Shown here: one piece after another, positions 61,578 through 64,000 of the stretch | How positions within the stretch are numbered: position 1 is the stretch's first letter | Layout of the letters: the number at the start of each line of letters is the position of its first letter | NCBI GenBank assembly: GCA_036377595.1 | Contig: DASUYB010000088.1 | Span: 54,354-118,353, forward strand | DNA length: 64,000 bases | Source of the DNA: Longimicrobium sp. | GTDB taxonomy: Bacteria; Gemmatimonadota; Gemmatimonadetes; Longimicrobiales; Longimicrobiaceae | Direction of reading: 5' to 3' | Notes under the pieces: model-generated | What the model was told of the DNA's origin: nothing | What the model saw: the letters and a program-made list of their open reading frames with translations, nothing else | The model's database searches: none | Program-made: the position numbers and the translations under genes

Positions 61578-63083
61578 TCACCAGGCGGGCGACTCGCCGC
61601 CGACGTGGAGCGGGGCGCGCGCCTCGACCGGCCTGGTCAGCGGGCGCGGGCCGTCCTCCAGCCATGCGCGCACCGCGTCGGCCAGCACGTGCACCGTGCG
61701 CACGGCGTACGGCAGCGCGTGCGGGTCCGAACCGTCGCACCAGGCGCGCAGCACCCAGGGGTCGGCGCTCTCCCTCCCGCCGGCCACGGGGAAGTCGACC
61801 TTCAGCGCCCGCGCCGCCAGCCGCGCGGGGAGCGCGCGGCGGGCACCGTCGGCGTCGGAGCAGCGGCAGAAGACCAGGTCCAGCAGCCCCATCACCTCGG
61901 CGTTGTCGGTCAGGATCGCACGCAGGTGGTCGATCGTCTCCGCGTGGGGGATGACCTGCGCCACGTCGCGCGCGTGGATGCGGTCGCGGATGGAGCGCCG
62001 CAGCCGCGACGCGCCGAACGCGACGACGGCGCCCGCCTCCACGAACTCGTGGTAACCCAGCCGCTTGATCCCGAACAGCAGCAGCCCCGCCGACGCCGCG
62101 CCGCCGGCCACCGCGATCCACACCACCGCGCGCTGCGGGGCGAAGAAGAGCATCAGCCCGAACGTGGCCAACCCCGCCGCCATCAGGAACAGCAGCACCG
62201 CCGCGCGCGTGTGCGTCAGCCCGATGGCCACCAGCCGGTGATGGAGATGGTGCTCGTCGGCGCTGAAGATCGGGCGCCCGCGCAGCCAGCGGCGCACGAT
62301 GGCCAGCGAGGTGTCGATCAGCGGAAGGGCGAGGACGAGCAGGGGGATGACGGTGAGCACCGCCGTGGCGCTCTTCGTCGCCCCGTGCACGGAGAGGACG
62401 GCGAGCATGAAGCCCACGAACATGCTCCCCGAGTCGCCCAGGAAGATGCGCGCGGGGCGCACGTTGAAGCGCAGGAAGCCCAGCAGCGCGCCGGCCAGCG
62501 CGGCGCAGACCAGCGCCGCCTCCCAGTTCCCCACCGCCAGCGACACCGCCAGCGTGGTGGAGAGGGCCACCAGGCCGATCCCCGTCGCCAGCCCGTCGAG
62601 CCCGTCGATCAGGTTGAAGGCGTTGGTGACGCCCACGATCCAGAGGAGGGTGACGGGAAGCGAGAGCGCGCCCAGGTCCAGCGTGCCGCCGAAGGTGAAC
62701 TGCTCGATGCGGAAGCCGAAGGTCCACGCCATCAGCGCGGCGGCCACCTGCGCGGCCAGCTTGGTCTTCGGGGGAAGGTTGTAGAGGTCGTCGACCACCC
62801 CCGCCGCGAAGAGGAGCCATCCCGCCGCCAGCAGCCCGCCGAAGAAGAAGAGCGGGCGGTCGAGATGGAGATCCGACGCGAGCGGCACCGCCAGCGCCAC
62901 CCCCACCGTCGTCGCCACGCAGATCGAGACGCCGCCCAGGCGGGGAACGGGCTTGTGCTCCACCCCCTCCTTCACGCGCGCATGGCCGAAGATGCCGCGC
63001 GCCAGCAGGAAGCGCAGCAGCAGCGGCGTCACGGCGAGCGCCGTGGCGGCGGAGGCCAGCAATGCGGTGAGGATGATGGCCAC
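61578..63083 (-). CDS. WecA/MraY-type polyprenyl-phosphate phosphosugar transferase with C-terminal domain
   Basis: A 501-residue initiating enzyme of polysaccharide assembly; it loads a sugar-1-phosphate onto undecaprenyl phosphate. About eleven helices occupy residues ~1-340, with AAGVVDDLYNLPPKTK (Asp98-99), NAFNLIDGLDGLATG, IFLGDSGSMF (Asp217), and DEHHLHHRLV (277-285). An extra ~155-residue soluble C-terminal domain follows, beyond the family's usual ~340-360. The precursor is probably UDP-HexNAc, which glmM/glmS would feed. GTG start without a clear ribosome site, ~134 bases after a predicted transcription start. Confidence 0.9.
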   Translation of the reverse strand: MAIILTALLASAATALAVTPLLLRFLLARGIFGHARVKEGVEHKPVPRLGGVSICVATTVGVALAVPLASDLHLDRPLFFFGGLLAAGWLLFAAGVVDDLYNLPPKTKLAAQVAAALMAWTFGFRIEQFTFGGTLDLGALSLPVTLLWIVGVTNAFNLIDGLDGLATGIGLVALSTTLAVSLAVGNWEAALVCAALAGALLGFLRFNVRPARIFLGDSGSMFVGFMLAVLSVHGATKSATAVLTVIPLLVLALPLIDTSLAIVRRWLRGRPIFSADEHHLHHRLVAIGLTHTRAAVLLFLMAAGLATFGLMLFFAPQRAVVWIAVAGGAASAGLLLFGIKRLGYHEFVEAGAVVAFGASRLRRSIRDRIHARDVAQVIPHAETIDHLRAILTDNAEVMGLLDLVFCRCSDADGARRALPARLAARALKVDFPVAGGRESADPWVLRAWCDGSDPHALPYAVRTVHVLADAVRAWLEDGPRPLTRPVEARAPLHVGGESPAW

Positions 63084-63387
63084 GGAGGAGCCGGGCTGCG
63101 GGGGGTGCGGACAGGCCGCGGAGAGCTACGTCTGTTTCCGGTACACGGGCCCGGCGCCGAGGTTCGCGCCGGGGAAGACTAAGTCGAGCAATGATGGGGA
63201 GTTCCGACCATAGGACGGGCATCAGATTAATGCCGCTGCCGCCTCCGGTCAAGAAGGGCATGGACAGACCCGCCTTGCGCCGGATCTTCCCCCTTCACGC
63301 GGCCGCTCATGCCGCGAAACATCTGGCTTTACGGCGATCCCGGGTGGGCGGAGATCGTCGCCGCGAGCGCCCCGGGGCAATCCCCGC
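63084..63387. other. Upstream region of the polysaccharide locus
   Basis: A 304-base gap holding the promoter below and a ~130-base leader. The leader can form a hairpin (CCCGGCGC ... GGCGCCGGG, 63151-63175), which could regulate read-through. No gene seen. Confidence 0.5.
63224..63252 (-). promoter_or_regulatory. Sigma70-type promoter of the polysaccharide locus
   Basis: On the minus strand TTGACC (63252-63247), 17 bases, TAATCT (63229-63224): the best promoter match in the window and in the right place to drive the initiator gene and the cassettes beyond. Confidence 0.7.
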
Positions 63388-64000
63388 CTACGGCACCACC
63401 ACGGCGGCGCCGCGCCCGCGGCCATAGCGGATCCAGTCCAGCGCCTCGTTGGCCTCGGCGAGGGGAAAGGTGGTCACCTCCGTGCGCACGGGCACGCGCG
63501 GCGCCAGGCGCAGGAACTCGATCCCGTCGTCGCGGGTGAGGTTGGCCACGGAGCGGACGGTGCGCTCGCCCCAGAGGATCTCGTACGGAAACGCGGGGAT
63601 GTCGCTCATGTGAATGCCGCCGCAGACGACGGTCCCGCCCTTGCCGACGGCGCGCAGCGCGGCGGGCACCAGCGCCCCGTCCGGCGCGAAGATGATCGCC
63701 GCGTCCAGCTCCTCCGGCGGCGCGTCGTCGGACCCGCCGGCCCACGCGGCGCCCAGCTCCCGCGCGAACGCCTGCCCCGCCTCGTCCCCGGGCCGGGTGA
63801 ACGCGAAGACGCGGCGGCCCTCGTGCGCGGCCACCTGCGCCAGGATGTGCGCGGCGGCGCCGAAGCCGTAGATCCCCAGCCGCTCCGCGTCGCCGGCGAT
63901 ACGGTACGCGCGGAAGCCGATCAGCCCCGCGCACAGCAGCGGCGCCGCCTGCAGCGCGTCGTAGCCGGCGGGGCTCGGGACGCAGTCGCGCGCGTCGGCG
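63388..64000 (-). CDS. Zinc-type alcohol dehydrogenase, 5' end cut by window edge
   Basis: The last ~204 residues of a medium-chain dehydrogenase. YDALQAAPLLCAGLIGFRAYR, then the Rossmann loop LGIYGFGAAAHILAQV (a G-x-G-x-x-A variant), TVVCGGIHMSDIPAFPY, WGERTVRSVANLTRDDGIEFL, and the C-terminal PLAEANEALDWIRYGRGRGAAVV match the AdhA-like zinc alcohol dehydrogenase group. The zinc-binding N-terminus is outside the window. Separate from the polysaccharide genes in function. Confidence 0.85.
   Translation of the reverse strand, partial: ADARDCVPSPAGYDALQAAPLLCAGLIGFRAYRIAGDAERLGIYGFGAAAHILAQVAAHEGRRVFAFTRPGDEAGQAFARELGAAWAGGSDDAPPEELDAAIIFAPDGALVPAALRAVGKGGTVVCGGIHMSDIPAFPYEILWGERTVRSVANLTRDDGIEFLRLAPRVPVRTEVTTFPLAEANEALDWIRYGRGRGAAVVVP

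Noticed and set aside
63191..63427. A 78-codon plus-strand frame in the upstream region of the polysaccharide locus
   Set aside because: It overlaps the promoter and the 3' end of the dehydrogenase gene, has no ribosome site and no protein-like features.

Overview
The window is GC-rich, densely coded bacterial DNA. A PadR regulator sits next to a duplicated MacB/FtsX permease (the ADOP type), there are many small lipoproteins, and the gaps between genes hold 7-bp tandem repeats and palindromes. This fits a Gemmatimonadota bacterium of the Longimicrobium type. That assignment is inference; no rRNA, tRNA or other marker gene is present to prove it.

Left part (1-26.8 kb), housekeeping and accessory genes on both strands: a cut-off cupin protein; an exported amidohydrolase; padR plus ADOP permease; a decayed small gene; an aspartyl-protease-like lipoprotein; fragments of an HNH nuclease gene; glmM-glmS for hexosamine supply; an acyl-CoA-synthetase-like protein lacking two ATP-handling motifs; an Arg/Gly/Tyr-rich protein; three tandem paralogous lipoproteins behind a UPF0158 gene; two small coiled-coil proteins; a ferritin-like/SDR/asparaginase operon; a small iron-permease-like protein; a GAF histidine kinase; a GNAT acetyltransferase behind a tight intrinsic terminator; and a DHA2-type drug exporter.

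Right part (26.8-63.3 kb), 31 genes all on the minus strand: one large surface-polysaccharide locus. It appears to begin at a good sigma70-like promoter near 63.24 kb with a WecA/MraY-type phosphosugar transferase and to end with a Wzc-type tyrosine autokinase. Between them lie a Wzx-type flippase, a Wzy/ligase-type polymerase, twelve clear glycosyltransferases, seven methyltransferases (three FkbM), a GDP-fucose-synthase-like reductase, and a three-gene set resembling the mycobacterial route to decaprenyl-phosphoryl-arabinose (DprE1, DprE2 and UbiA-type phosphoribosyltransferase). Three tandem paralogous membrane proteins of unknown function sit in the middle. No outer-membrane export protein (Wza) is in the window.

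The locus is built as tightly overlapping cassettes of one to eight genes separated by blocks of short palindromes and heptamer repeats. In several places these repeats have entered coding sequence: they supply a stop codon, a C-terminal tail, possibly a start codon, and a roughly 64-residue in-frame insert. An incomplete zinc alcohol dehydrogenase gene closes the window.
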